From NCBI GenBank assembly GCA_964530325.1, contig CAZHAX010000006.1, positions 75,466 through 139,465 of the forward strand: 64,000 bases of DNA, in the 5' to 3' direction. This stretch comes from CAZHAX01 sp964530325. Its GTDB lineage: Bacteria > Chloroflexota > Anaerolineae > B4-G1. The notes beneath the pieces were generated by a model. It was given only the letters and a program-made list of their open reading frames with translations, searched no databases and was not told where the DNA came from. This document shows positions 17,393-25,909 of the stretch, in pieces. The translations under genes were made by a program, and so were the position numbers. Numbering within the stretch: position 1 is the stretch's first letter; each line of letters begins with the position of its first letter.

Positions 17393-20300
17393 ATGCGGCT
17401 CCAGCACCTGGTCCTCCAAGGATACAAGTCTTTTGCCACCAAGACGGAGTTCCCGCTGCCGAAGGGAATCACGGCTATCGTCGGCCCCAACGGGTCGGGC
17501 AAAAGCAACGTAGCGGACGCCATCCGCTGGGTGCTGGGCGAGCAGCGGATGCGGGCGCTGCGGGGCCGGACCACGGAGGACATGATCTTCGCCGGAGGCC
17601 GCCGGCGCGCACGGGCGGGTATGGCCGAGGTCTCCCTTACCTTCGACAACTCCGACGGCCACCTTCCGATCGAGTACGGCGAGGTTACCATCACCAGGCG
17701 CGCCTACCGGTCCGGGGACAACGAGTACCTGATCAACGGAGCGCGGGTGCGGCTGCGTGATATCAACGACCTGCTGGCCGAGAGTGGCCTCAGCCAGCAT
17801 ACCTACACGGTCATCGGCCAGGGCCTGGTGGACGCGGCCCTGTCGCTGCGCGCCCTGGAAAGGCGGACACTCTTCGAGGACGCGGCCGGAATAGGGCTCT
17901 ACCGCTCCAGACGCGAGGAGGCTTTGACCCGGCTGGAGGAAACGCGGCGGAATCTGGAGCGCGTCCACGATATCATCGCCGAGATCACACCGCGCCTCAG
18001 ACGCCTGGCCCGCGAAGCCGAGCAGGTCGAGGAGCACCGCCGCCAGAGCGCGCATATGGAGCGGCTGCAGGCGACCTGGTACGGCTATCATTGGGGCCGG
18101 AGGCAGGAAGCACTGGCTCACGAGTTGGAGCGGGCGTCGGCGCTGGAAGCCGCTCTCGAGGAGCGCCGGAAGGAGACGGGAGAGGCGGCCGAGCAGTTGA
18201 GCGACTCTCGCCGGCGTGAGGACGAGCTGCGCAATCGTCTTCGTGAGCTCCACGCGCATAGCTCCGATCTGTATGCCGCCGCGGGTGACGCGCGGCGCGA
18301 GCTTGCCGTAGCGGAGGAGCGGGCCCGCCTTCTGGCCACCAGGTACGAGGAGTTGGGCGCCGAGCTCGAGCCCTTGTCCGCGCAATACGAGGCCCAGTCC
18401 GCGACCGTTGATGAGCTCGAAGCGCAGGCGACCAAGCTGGATAGCGTGCTGCAGGAGCGCAAGGCACACCTGCTGGAAGAGGAGCAGAAGTGGGACGCGG
18501 CGATGACGCAGGCTGAGCAGCCTGCCGAGCGGCGCTCCCAACTGGAGCAGGAGCTGCAGGCGGCCCGCGAGGAGCTTGACGAGCTCGATCGGCTGCTTCT
18601 CGAGCGAAGGGCGGATGCAGCCAGGCTGGCAGGCCAGAGGGAGGCCCTGAGCCGGATGGAGTCGTCCGGCCTCGCCTGCGAGGGGGCCGTGCAAGCGCTC
18701 GTGCAGGCCAGCCTGTGGGGAATCGTCGGCCCCCTGGCCGGATTGCTGGAAGTGCCGGCCGAGTGGCGCCCGGCTCTCGAAGCCGCCCTCGCTCAAGAGC
18801 TTCAGGCCATCGTTGTTGAGAAGGCCTCGCTCATAGATGAGGTGCGCAAGATTGTCGAATCGTCTGGCGGGCGGGTCACTTTGCTGCCGCTCGACAGCCT
18901 GCGCCCGCCGCCACCCCTGCCTGACGGCGCACGGAGGGCGGCCGACATCGTATCCTGCGACGATCGCCTTCGCCCCGCCGTCGAGGCCGTCCTGGGCCCC
19001 GTCGCCCTATGCGGCGACCTGGCCGAGGCTCAGGCTCTGGCCCCGGGTCTTCCCTCGGGGACGCGATGTTTGACGCGGGACGGAACGCTGCTGGGCGCCG
19101 AGGGGACGCTTTCGCTCGGCCGCCGGCCGGAGAGTGACGCGCCTCCTATGGCGGAGACGGCCCAGACGATATCGGCCAGGCTGGCCGAAGTCGAGGCCGA
19201 CTGCGAGCAGCTGGAGGACCGCCGGCAGGAGCAGGCGGAGCGGGTATCCGCTCTCGGCTCGGAGCTGGAGAAGCTGGCCGAGGAGGCTGCCCGCGCGGCC
19301 GAGGAGGCCGCCAGAGCGGAGAGGGAGACCCTGGGCAGCGTTCGTACCAGCGTGGCCGTCGCCGAGGAGGGGCGGCGCAACAGCGAGGCCGCCCTGGCCA
19401 GGGAGAATGCTCAGCTGGCCAGGATTGGCACGCAGATCAGCGCTCGCCGTGACCGGGCAGCGGAGCTGGAGAGCGAGCGGGCGGCAGTTGCTGCCCGTCT
19501 GGAGGAACTGCGCCAGCGGTCATCGCAGATGGAAGAGCAACTGAAGGAGGCCCGGGGGCGGATACAGCCAGCGGAAGAGGAGCTGGCCCAACTGGGCGCG
19601 TCGCAGGCCGAGTTGGAGAGGAAGGAGCGGTCTGCCCACGAGCGGGTGCGCGACGCCGAGGCGCGCTTCGGCAGAGCGCAACTGGACGTGGCCCGCTGCG
19701 AGGATGAGCTCAAGCTGCTGGCCAGGCGCATCGAGGAGGACCTGGGGCTGGTTGAGCTGGAGCTGGCGGAACCAGTGACGGCGCAGACGCCGTTGCCGCT
19801 TCGCCCGGTTGTCTCCCAGCTGCCCGTGGTCGAGGAACTGCCGGACGGCATCGAGGAGGAGATCCACCGCCTGAAGGCCCGGCTCCATAGGCTGGGCATG
19901 GTCAACCCGAACGCGCCCGAAGAGCACGCTGAAGTCCGCGAGCGCCACCAGTTCCTCACCGAGCAATCCGCTGACCTTGAGTCTGCGTCTGGCCAGCTGC
20001 GCCAGGTGGTGGCTGAGCTGGACGATCTGATGGAAACCGCCTTCAGGGACACGTTCGACGCGGTAGCGGCCCGGTTCACGGAGATGTTCCCTCTGCTGTT
20101 CAGCGGAGGCAGCGCCCGGCTGGAGCTAACGGAACCGGGCGATCTCACCAATACCGGCGTGGACATCGTTGCCCAGCCGCCGGGAAAGCGGGCTCAACGC
20201 CTGGCGCTGCTCTCAGGAGGCGAGAGGGCCCTCACCGCGGCTGCGCTGCTCTTCGCTCTCCTGCACGTCAGCCCCACCCCGTTCTGCGTGCTGGACGAAG

Positions 20301-20491
20301 TCGATGCTATGCTGGACGAGGCGAACGTGGGTCGATTCCGGGGAGCGCTGGAGGAACTGGCTCAGAGGACGCAGTTCATCGTGATCACGCATAACCGTAC
20401 GACGGTCGAGGCCGCGGAGACGATCTACGGCGTCTCCATGGGATCCGACGGCGTCTCGCAAGTAGTATCGATGCAGCTGGAGAAGGAGTGA
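17393..20491 (+). CDS. smc: Chromosome segregation ATPase SMC
   Basis: A 1032-aa SMC protein. N-terminal head: QGYKSFATKTEF and Walker A GPNGSGKSN (31-39), then SLTFDNSDG and the Q-loop/arginine regions. Two long Glu/Arg/Ala-rich coiled coils (~165-420 and ~570-850) flank a hinge (~430-550, with GIVGPLAGLLEVP). C-terminal head: signature LLSGGERALTAAALLFALL and Walker B FCVLDEVDAMLD, then ITHNRTT. It is shorter than the ~1170-1200 aa of many bacterial SMCs, so the coils are shortened. It condenses and organises the chromosome with ScpA/ScpB, which are not in the window. Confidence 0.95.
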   Translation: MRLQHLVLQGYKSFATKTEFPLPKGITAIVGPNGSGKSNVADAIRWVLGEQRMRALRGRTTEDMIFAGGRRRARAGMAEVSLTFDNSDGHLPIEYGEVTITRRAYRSGDNEYLINGARVRLRDINDLLAESGLSQHTYTVIGQGLVDAALSLRALERRTLFEDAAGIGLYRSRREEALTRLEETRRNLERVHDIIAEITPRLRRLAREAEQVEEHRRQSAHMERLQATWYGYHWGRRQEALAHELERASALEAALEERRKETGEAAEQLSDSRRREDELRNRLRELHAHSSDLYAAAGDARRELAVAEERARLLATRYEELGAELEPLSAQYEAQSATVDELEAQATKLDSVLQERKAHLLEEEQKWDAAMTQAEQPAERRSQLEQELQAAREELDELDRLLLERRADAARLAGQREALSRMESSGLACEGAVQALVQASLWGIVGPLAGLLEVPAEWRPALEAALAQELQAIVVEKASLIDEVRKIVESSGGRVTLLPLDSLRPPPPLPDGARRAADIVSCDDRLRPAVEAVLGPVALCGDLAEAQALAPGLPSGTRCLTRDGTLLGAEGTLSLGRRPESDAPPMAETAQTISARLAEVEADCEQLEDRRQEQAERVSALGSELEKLAEEAARAAEEAARAERETLGSVRTSVAVAEEGRRNSEAALARENAQLARIGTQISARRDRAAELESERAAVAARLEELRQRSSQMEEQLKEARGRIQPAEEELAQLGASQAELERKERSAHERVRDAEARFGRAQLDVARCEDELKLLARRIEEDLGLVELELAEPVTAQTPLPLRPVVSQLPVVEELPDGIEEEIHRLKARLHRLGMVNPNAPEEHAEVRERHQFLTEQSADLESASGQLRQVVAELDDLMETAFRDTFDAVAARFTEMFPLLFSGGSARLELTEPGDLTNTGVDIVAQPPGKRAQRLALLSGGERALTAAALLFALLHVSPTPFCVLDEVDAMLDEANVGRFRGALEELAQRTQFIVITHNRTTVEAAETIYGVSMGSDGVSQVVSMQLEKE

Positions 20492-20561
20492 GCTGCCTGT
20501 AGCCACTTGCGGCGCCCAGGCCTTCGTTACGGGGGGATACAGAGCTGTAACCTCCCGTCTA

Positions 20562-20705
20562 TTGCGGCTGCGCCTCACTTGATGTATACTTGTATTAGAG
20601 TGACGTGATCCGGCTGAGATCCTCCGGATCGAACCGGATCGCAGTTGTAGCAGGGCCGTGCCTGGGAGCCAGCCGATCCCGCCCCGGCTGCTCCCGGGCA
20701 CGGCC
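20562..20705 (+). ncRNA. Candidate small RNA with alternative pairing and strong 3' hairpin
   Basis: A promoter-like pair TTGCGG (20562-20567), 17 bp, TATACT (20585-20590) precedes about 110 bases of non-coding sequence between convergent smc and lctP. The sequence GATCCGG (20607-20613) can pair with either of two downstream CCGGATC copies (20624-20630 and 20634-20640). The interval also contains CTGAGA and GAACCGGATC, resembling parts of the TPP riboswitch core, but the whole consensus is not met and no plus-strand gene follows. It ends in the hairpin at 20654-20705. It may be an RNA or just the shared terminator region. Confidence 0.3.
20654..20705. terminator. Long hairpin between smc and lactate permease genes
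   Basis: GGCCGTGCC (20654-20662) pairs with GGCACGGCC (20697-20705); the inner GGGAG/CTCCC and AGCCG/CGGCT extend the stem. It is 31 bases past the lctP stop on the minus strand and can serve both directions. U-tracts are weak. Confidence 0.6.
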
Positions 20706-20735
20706 TGTTATGTGCCACCAGAGCCTGATCTGGCC

Positions 20736-22268
20736 CTAGAAGGGTAAACTGGCCAGCAGTCCAGAAACCAGGGCCAGGGCCGCCACCACAAGCAGGATGT
20801 AGCGAATCGCCCCCCGCAGTGCCCCGGACTCGGGCGCCGCAACCGTGCTGCAGCCGACGACCAGCTTGGCCGGCGCGATCGCCGACCCGACGGCACCGCC
20901 CGCCGTCTGCGCACCCAGGACGAGCAGCGGATCCACTCCCACCAGTGTCGCTACCTCCTGCTGGAGCGGCGCGAAGAGGAGATTGGAGCTTGTGTTCGAG
21001 CCGCTCAGGAAGGCTCCCAGCGCGCCGATCAGCGGCGCGACGAAGGGGAAGGCCTGGCCGGCGCTGGCCACAATGCCGTCCGCCAGCACCTGCGTCATCC
21101 CGGCGTGCTCCATGGTGACAGCCATCCCTACCAGGGTCACGATGCCCAGAGCAGAGAGGCTGACCTGCTTGCAGACGCTTCCCAGGATCCGGCGTCCGGC
21201 GCCATCGCCATACCAGCCGCGCGCCCTTCCCAGGCCGAATACGAGCAGCGAGGCGTAGGTCAGCAATGCCCCGGTGTGCCCGAATACGCTGATTGCGCGG
21301 CCCTCGCTCGCCGCAGTAGTGAAGCCTGACGAAGTGGTCAGTTCTGGGAATGCGGCGCTCAGCACCACCTGATCGACGAATTCCCGTATCGGACCGACCT
21401 GTGCGGCCAGCACGATCAGTACCAGGAGGGCGTATGGAGCCAGGGCCCATCCGGTGCTCATCCCTCTGGGCAGGGCTCGGTCCTCCTTGCTGGTGCGCCT
21501 TGCGCTGCCATGCCGGCGTGCCCAGGCGACTGCCACTGCCAGGCCGGCCAGCCCGGCCAGCATGGAGGCCACCGCCCAGAGGCCCGTCGTGGCCGCAGCA
21601 TACTGTACTGCCGCCATCGTCGCCCCGATCAGTGCCAGCGGGGCCAGGCCTGGCTTCAGCATCCGCCGGCCCCCTGCTGCCCAGAGCGCTCCCGCCCCGC
21701 AGGCCAGGCAGGCCAGCCCCAGCAGAAGGGCAGACCAGGGTGCGAGTTCCGCTCCATTCCGTCCGGTGGCTGCAATGAGGGCGTGGAAGCTGGCTCCCAG
21801 CGAGCCGAACGTGACCGCCCAGGTATGTCCAACCGTGGTGACGACGACTGCAACCAGGGGAGCGAATCCCACGCTGACCAACAGCGGGGCGACCACCGCG
21901 ACCGGCACGCCGAGGCCGCCGACCCCCTGCAGGAAGCTGCTGAAGACCCAGCCGAGCAGCAGCACCCGGAGTGCCGGCTCGGCCGTTAGGGCCGCCACGC
22001 GGCTGCCGATTGCAGCAACGACGCCTGCCTCGTAGGTGACGCGGTAGAAGAGCATCGCCCCCCAGATGATGTAGATCACGTAGAGGCTGACGAACAGGCC
22101 CTTCAACTGGGCGTAGGCCAGCACGTCCCCACCGGCTCCAAACCTGAGCACGGCCACCAAGGCGGCCACCGCCCAGCCGACCGCCCCGGCTGCCGCTGCG
22201 CCCCAGCGGAAGACCAGCATCAGCAGCAGAACGGCGATGACGGGGAGCAGCGAGAGCAGCCAATCCAT
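20736..22268 (-). CDS. lctP: L-lactate/glycolate permease (LctP family)
   Basis: A 510-aa polytopic protein, the normal length for the LctP family. Diagnostic segments: FLQGVGGLGVPVAVVAPLL, the VGHTWAVTFGSLG block, FGHTGALLTYASLL, and FLSGSNTSSNLLFAPLQ near the C-terminus, followed by QTAGGAVGSAIAPAKLVV. It takes up lactate (or glycolate) with protons across the cytoplasmic membrane. ATG 22268 is chosen because it begins at the family's N-terminus (MDWLLSLLPV) and has GGAG upstream; the frame stays open further upstream without similarity. It follows the histidine-kinase gene on the same strand by 109 bases and may be read from that operon. An ldh gene lies elsewhere in the window. Confidence 0.92.
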   Translation of the reverse strand: MDWLLSLLPVIAVLLLMLVFRWGAAAAGAVGWAVAALVAVLRFGAGGDVLAYAQLKGLFVSLYVIYIIWGAMLFYRVTYEAGVVAAIGSRVAALTAEPALRVLLLGWVFSSFLQGVGGLGVPVAVVAPLLVSVGFAPLVAVVVTTVGHTWAVTFGSLGASFHALIAATGRNGAELAPWSALLLGLACLACGAGALWAAGGRRMLKPGLAPLALIGATMAAVQYAAATTGLWAVASMLAGLAGLAVAVAWARRHGSARRTSKEDRALPRGMSTGWALAPYALLVLIVLAAQVGPIREFVDQVVLSAAFPELTTSSGFTTAASEGRAISVFGHTGALLTYASLLVFGLGRARGWYGDGAGRRILGSVCKQVSLSALGIVTLVGMAVTMEHAGMTQVLADGIVASAGQAFPFVAPLIGALGAFLSGSNTSSNLLFAPLQQEVATLVGVDPLLVLGAQTAGGAVGSAIAPAKLVVGCSTVAAPESGALRGAIRYILLVVAALALVSGLLASLPF

Positions 22269-22377
22269 TTCCGGGCTCCGGTAACGTCTGTGCCTACAGC
22301 AATGCCCCCCCACGTGCGGCGGAGGGCCCTGGAGTAGCCTGTGCTGGTGCTGCTGGGACGCTGCGCCGGGTGTACGC

Positions 22378-23625
22378 CTAGGAGTGCGGCTCGCCGGGGC
22401 CGGGCGGCAGCAGCACGCGAAAGGTGGTTCCCACGCCAACCTCGCTCTCGGCTTCGATGTGTCCTCCGTGAGCCTCCACCAGCTGCTTAGCGATCGCCAG
22501 CCCGAGTCCGCTGCCGGCTCCGCCGGCGTGCGAGCGGGCGCGATCTCCTCTCCAGAAGCGGTCGAACACGTGCGGCAGATCGTCGGGAGGAATACCCTCG
22601 CCTGTGTCGGTGACCGTGATGGCAACTCCCCCGTCGCAGGGCTGGGCCCGAAGCGTGATCGAGCCGCCCTGCGCCGAGTATCGAACCGCATTCGCCATAA
22701 GATTGCCCAGAACCTGTTGCAGCCTCTCCACGTCGCCTTCTATGGTGGGCAGATCGCCATCAACGTCCAGTTGCAGCTCTAGCCCGGCCGCCTCAGCCTG
22801 GCCGCTGAAGCTGGTTGCTACGTCGGACAGCAGCTCGTCCACGCGCACCGGTTCCCATACCAACTGCAGCTCGCCGGCCTCGGCCAGGGAAAGCGTGCCC
22901 AGGTCGGTGACCAGGCGCGCCAGGAGGCTCGTTTCCTCCAGCGTGGCGCTGATGTGCTCCTGCGTCGGCTGGTAGACGCCGTCTATCAGACCTTCTAGGT
23001 TACCCTGGATGATCTGCAGGGGGGTCCGCAGTTCGTGGGCCACATCCGCCGTCAGGTTGCGGCGCTGCTCGTCGACTCGCTGTAGCTCGGCGACCATGCG
23101 ATTGAAGGAGGCGGCCAGGCGGCGGAACTGCTCCGGCGCGTGTCGCGGCTGCTCGACCCGCACGCCGAGATCGCCTCCGGCCACCGCCTCGGCGGCGGTC
23201 ATTACGTCTGCCAGGGGCGTGGCGATGTCGCGGAAGGTGCGCGTTGCCAGTAGCCCCGCCAGCAGCGGAAACCCAAGAGCCAGCGCACTGCCGCCAATCC
23301 ATACCAGTACGGCGGTCTGGCCATCGCCTCCCGCCAGGCGGCTGAGCAGGAAGGCCAGGGCCGCCATGCCGGCCATCACGAGCAGGGCGATCATGCCGAA
23401 CGCACCGGCGAATCGGAAGAAGAGCGATCCGCGCCTATGCCGCCAGTATGTGCGCCGGCTGGTGAACCTCTCCAGCTGCCAGTGGCGCGAGCGCCAGGGT
23501 GGTGGGGGCGGACCGTACTCGTGGTGCCAGCGCGGGTGGCTCCATCTCTCAGGCCGGTGCCAACCTCGGTGCCAGGAGTTAGGCTCGCGCCTATCCCCTT
23601 GCTCAGCCTCTCGGCTCTGTTTCAC
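22378..23625 (-). CDS. Membrane sensor histidine kinase with His/Trp/Pro-rich N-terminus
   Basis: A 415-aa HK. Residues 1-65 are cytoplasmic-looking and very rich in His, Trp, Arg and Pro (WHHEYGPPPPPW). Two membrane segments (~70-92 and ~103-122) enclose a very short external loop. HAMP follows, then the dimerisation box with the phospho-His in ADVAHELRTPLQ (~197), and the ATPase N, D/F and G boxes (NLMANAVRYS, DTGEGIPP, GSGLGLAIAK). The tiny external loop suggests sensing within or near the membrane. GTG 23625 overlaps the response-regulator stop by one base (TAGTG), so translation is coupled. The H/W-rich style recurs in the membrane protein at 25084. Confidence 0.9.
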   Translation of the reverse strand: MKQSREAEQGDRREPNSWHRGWHRPERWSHPRWHHEYGPPPPPWRSRHWQLERFTSRRTYWRHRRGSLFFRFAGAFGMIALLVMAGMAALAFLLSRLAGGDGQTAVLVWIGGSALALGFPLLAGLLATRTFRDIATPLADVMTAAEAVAGGDLGVRVEQPRHAPEQFRRLAASFNRMVAELQRVDEQRRNLTADVAHELRTPLQIIQGNLEGLIDGVYQPTQEHISATLEETSLLARLVTDLGTLSLAEAGELQLVWEPVRVDELLSDVATSFSGQAEAAGLELQLDVDGDLPTIEGDVERLQQVLGNLMANAVRYSAQGGSITLRAQPCDGGVAITVTDTGEGIPPDDLPHVFDRFWRGDRARSHAGGAGSGLGLAIAKQLVEAHGGHIEAESEVGVGTTFRVLLPPGPGEPHS

Positions 23626-24314
23626 TATTCGATCTCGTCGCTGAACCTGTAGCCCACACCGTAGACAGTGAGAACGAAACGAGGCTGTGCGGGGTCGGGC
23701 TCCAGCTTGCGGCGCAGGTTCTTCACGTGGGCGTCGATCGACCTGTCATACCCGTCGTAGGCCACTCCGTGCAGCCTGTCCAGCAGCTGTGCCCGGCTGA
23801 AGACCTGGCCCGGATGCTGGGCCAGGACCGCAAGCAGGTTGAACTCGGTGCGTGTGAGAGGGATCTCCGCACCCGCTCTGGTCACCCGGTAGGCCCGCAA
23901 GTCGATCTGCAGGTCGCCCGCCCGGATCAGGCCTGGCTGGCGTACTCCTCCCTTGACGCGTCTGAGGACGGCGCGCACGCGGGCCGCCAGTTCCCGTGGG
24001 CTGAACGGCTTGGTGACATAGTCGTCTGCGCCGAGCTCCAGGCCGATCAGGCGGTCGGCTTCTCCCACGCGCGCGGTGAGCATGATTATCGGCACGTCAG
24101 ATTCGCGTCGCAGCGCACGGCAGACGTCCAATCCGTCCATCTGCGGTAGGTTCAGATCGAGCACGATCAGATCCGGCCGTTCGGCCCGGGCGACCGCCAG
24201 TGCCGTCTTGCCGTCCCCGGCCGCTACGACCCGGAAGCCTCCCTGCTCCAGGTAGTCGCGTGCCTGTCGCACGATCTTGGGCTCGTCGTCCACTACGAGA
24301 ATCGTCTCGTTCAC
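23625..24314 (-). CDS. OmpR-family response regulator
   Basis: A 229-aa regulator with receiver domain (VVDDEPKIV; phospho-acceptor Asp53 in VLDLNLPQMDG; Lys in DDYVTKPF) and a C-terminal OmpR/PhoB winged helix (LTRTEFNLLAVLAQHPGQVFSR; HVKNLRRKLEPD; VYGVGYRF). It is the partner of the overlapping kinase gene. GTG 24314 is chosen: it starts directly at the receiver and has GGAG eight bases upstream; an upstream in-frame start at 24383 lacks similarity. A pair of 6-bp direct repeats with a 9-bp period lies just upstream and may be an autoregulatory site. Targets could include the downstream lactate permease gene. Confidence 0.92.
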   Translation of the reverse strand: MNETILVVDDEPKIVRQARDYLEQGGFRVVAAGDGKTALAVARAERPDLIVLDLNLPQMDGLDVCRALRRESDVPIIMLTARVGEADRLIGLELGADDYVTKPFSPRELAARVRAVLRRVKGGVRQPGLIRAGDLQIDLRAYRVTRAGAEIPLTRTEFNLLAVLAQHPGQVFSRAQLLDRLHGVAYDGYDRSIDAHVKNLRRKLEPDPAQPRFVLTVYGVGYRFSDEIE

Positions 24315-24337
24315 GGGGTGCTCCGCCGCTGTTCTAT

Positions 24338-24352
24338 CACGAATAGCACGAA
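24338..24352 (-). promoter_or_regulatory. Direct repeats upstream of the response-regulator gene
   Basis: CACGAA (24338-24343) and CACGAA (24347-24352) on the plus strand (TTCGTG on the coding strand), 9-bp period, starting 24 bases upstream of GTG 24314. Two half-sites in tandem with about 9-11 bp periodicity are typical of OmpR/PhoB binding. No binding is shown. Confidence 0.3.
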
Positions 24353-24417
24353 CGCACAAATCGGCGGCGAGACGGCCCCGCAAGTCGGACGTGCACGGGC
24401 CGGCCCGCCGCCGCTGC

Positions 24418-24945
24418 TCAATTCTTCACGAAAGTGTATGTCCGCCTACCCTTGCTTGCCAGACGGAACAGCCCGCCTTGAGTCATGCCGGCCGTGATGT
24501 CCTGCTCGCCCATGTGGTGGTCGCTGAACGAGAGCACACCCTCCTTCTTGAGCACCCGGTGCAGTTCCGCCAGTACCTCCCTCGGGTTTCGCAGTATGTG
24601 AAACGTGTCATGCAGCAAGATGCTGTCCACACTGGCGTCCGCCAACTCGGTCTGGCAGTCGGACTGGATCGGGCGCAGGTTATGCAATCCCATTCTCTCC
24701 GCCATCCTCGATACAGACCTGATGGCCAGGGGATGGAGGTCGAGGGCGTAGACCCGACCGGCCGGGCCCACCATCCTCGCCGCGTCCCGCAAGTAGGAGC
24801 CGGGGCCGCACCCGAAATCGAGGACGGTCTGGCCAGGGCTGAGATGCGCCTCCTCGAGCACCTTCCTTCGGGGCACGAGCAAGTCGCGCGCCCTGAACAG
24901 GACGGACATGCCGCGAAACAGAAAACCGCTCATCGGTTGATCCAC
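24418..24945 (-). CDS. Class I SAM-dependent methyltransferase
   Basis: A 175-aa small methyltransferase. Motif I is VLDFGCGPGSYL (~42-53), followed by an acidic residue ending strand 2 (VYALDLH), then DSILLHDTFHIL (motif IV) and VLKKEGVLSFSDHH. It fits the UbiE/Methyltransf_11-type fold. No substrate-specific part is visible, so the methyl acceptor is unknown. It stands alone between the two-component genes and a small membrane-protein gene, on the same strand as both. Confidence 0.85.
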   Translation of the reverse strand: MDQPMSGFLFRGMSVLFRARDLLVPRRKVLEEAHLSPGQTVLDFGCGPGSYLRDAARMVGPAGRVYALDLHPLAIRSVSRMAERMGLHNLRPIQSDCQTELADASVDSILLHDTFHILRNPREVLAELHRVLKKEGVLSFSDHHMGEQDITAGMTQGGLFRLASKGRRTYTFVKN

Positions 24946-24992
24946 AGGATTCCTCCCCAGATGGCTCTCACGGATGCCATCATCCTTCTGTT

Positions 24993-25015
24993 CGGGCGGG
25001 CCTTGAGCCCGCCCG
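24993..25015. repeat. GC-rich hairpin (9-bp arms) upstream of the methyltransferase gene
   Basis: CGGGCGGGC (24993-25001), 5-base loop, complement (25007-25015). It lies 68 bases beyond the stop of the minus-strand membrane protein gene, so it may be its terminator. A very similar GGGCGGGC stem with a 5-base loop occurs at 63917-63937. Confidence 0.5.
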
Positions 25016-25083
25016 CTGAGCTGCCCTGGGCGACTCAGGCGCAGGCCGGATCGCCCAGGGCATGGGCCGTCCGCTGTCGCTGA

Positions 25084-25545
25084 CTAGCTCGCTGCCGGAT
25101 CCTCGGCCGGCTCTTCGCCGGACTCATCGGCTTCGTCGCCCCACCATTCGTGCCATCCGGCCCAGCCAGGGAAGGGGCCATGCCTGTACCAGTGAGGATG
25201 CCTTCTTCCCCAGCGAGCGGCCCTGCGGGCCCACATTGGGCCGTACATAGCGCGCGGTGCGCAGGATAGGACTGTGCCCCAGAGCACGAGGCGGGCCACC
25301 CTGCTGATGACGAACAACAGCAGGAAGAGCAGCGCCGCGCCCACGAGCAGGGCGGGGAGTCCGCCGCGCACTGGCAGTGGCCAGCCGTGTGTCGTTGTCC
25401 CGTCCGCAGAAGCGCTGGACGCCGCGCCTTGAGCATACCCTGCCTGATACAGCAGCAGGCCGCCTCCGGCCAGCAAGGCCACCAGCGCCAACGTGGCTAC
25501 AACGGCCGCCACCACCCTCACAGTAACACTCACTTTCGATGCCAT
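25084..25545 (-). CDS. Small membrane protein with Trp/His/Gly-rich tail
   Basis: A 153-aa protein of unknown function. Two hydrophobic segments (~9-36 and ~62-85) are joined by a polar loop. The cytoplasmic-looking tail (~95-140) is dense in Trp, His, Arg and Gly (MYGPMWARRAARWGRR, HGPFPGWAGWHEWW) and ends with an acidic stretch. The composition resembles the N-terminus of the nearby histidine kinase and may suit metal or heme binding, but no defined motif is present. ATG 25545 is chosen for its AAGGAGG site; a GTG three codons earlier is possible. Confidence 0.7.
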   Translation of the reverse strand: MASKVSVTVRVVAAVVATLALVALLAGGGLLLYQAGYAQGAASSASADGTTTHGWPLPVRGGLPALLVGAALLFLLLFVISRVARLVLWGTVLSCAPRAMYGPMWARRAARWGRRHPHWYRHGPFPGWAGWHEWWGDEADESGEEPAEDPAAS

Positions 25546-25567
25546 ACCTCTCACCTCCTTGAGATTC

Positions 25568-25699
25568 TCAGGACCCAGGAGAAGCCGAAACCCAGAACTG
25601 GACCCACAGCCAGGCCAGCATCAGGAGAAGAAGAACAGCGGTCGTTGCCCGCAGGCCTCGTGTGGCGAACGCTCCTGGCTGCTTATTCCTTCTTTCCAT
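25568..25699 (-). CDS. Very small single-pass membrane protein (hypothetical)
   Basis: A 43-aa open frame starting MERRNKQPG with one hydrophobic helix (ATTAVLLLLMLAWLWVQFWV) and a short polar end. It is 22 bases upstream of the membrane protein at 25545 on the same strand, and AGGAAG precedes the ATG. The layout (basic N-terminus, one helix, same operon) supports a real small protein, but there is no family to recognise. Confidence 0.4.
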   Translation of the reverse strand: MERRNKQPGAFATRGLRATTAVLLLLMLAWLWVQFWVSASPGS

Positions 25700-25856
25700 G
25701 GTCTTCCTGCCGCTGGATTCCACTCCGTCCGTTCCCGATGCTATTAGACCATGGCTCTGTGAAGGCATTGTGAATAGGTGTGGGAAACGTGGTGAAGAGC
25801 GCCGGGCAAGCTGCGGGCCTGCCTTGACCCGGCAGGGTAGGGGTCGTAGAATACCC

Positions 25857-25887
25857 TTGACTTAGAGCGCGCTCGAAGTTGTATAAT
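25857..25887 (+). promoter_or_regulatory. MerR-type promoter/operator with 19-bp spacer
   Basis: TTGACT (25857-25862) and TATAAT (25882-25887) are separated by 19 bp, the overlong spacing that MerR-family activators correct by untwisting DNA. A near-perfect dyad CTTAGAGCGCGCTCGAAG (25861-25878, one mismatch pair) fills the spacer. It closely resembles NmlR/AdhR-type operators as I remember them. The regulator gene begins 23 bases downstream, so it is probably autoregulated with the genes behind it. Confidence 0.8.
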
Positions 25888-25909
25888 CGAGTCAGGGAAG
25901 GGGGGACGA

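Noticed and set aside
16799..18796. Long open frame (about 665 codons) on the minus strand across rnpB and the smc 5' end.
   Set aside because: It runs antisense through the RNase P RNA and smc, lacks family motifs and is a typical high-GC shadow frame.
20597..20660. TPP riboswitch.
   Set aside because: CTGAGA and GAACCGGATC are present, but the 5' GGGGTGC and the closing helix are not convincing and no thiamine gene follows. Kept only as a candidate RNA.
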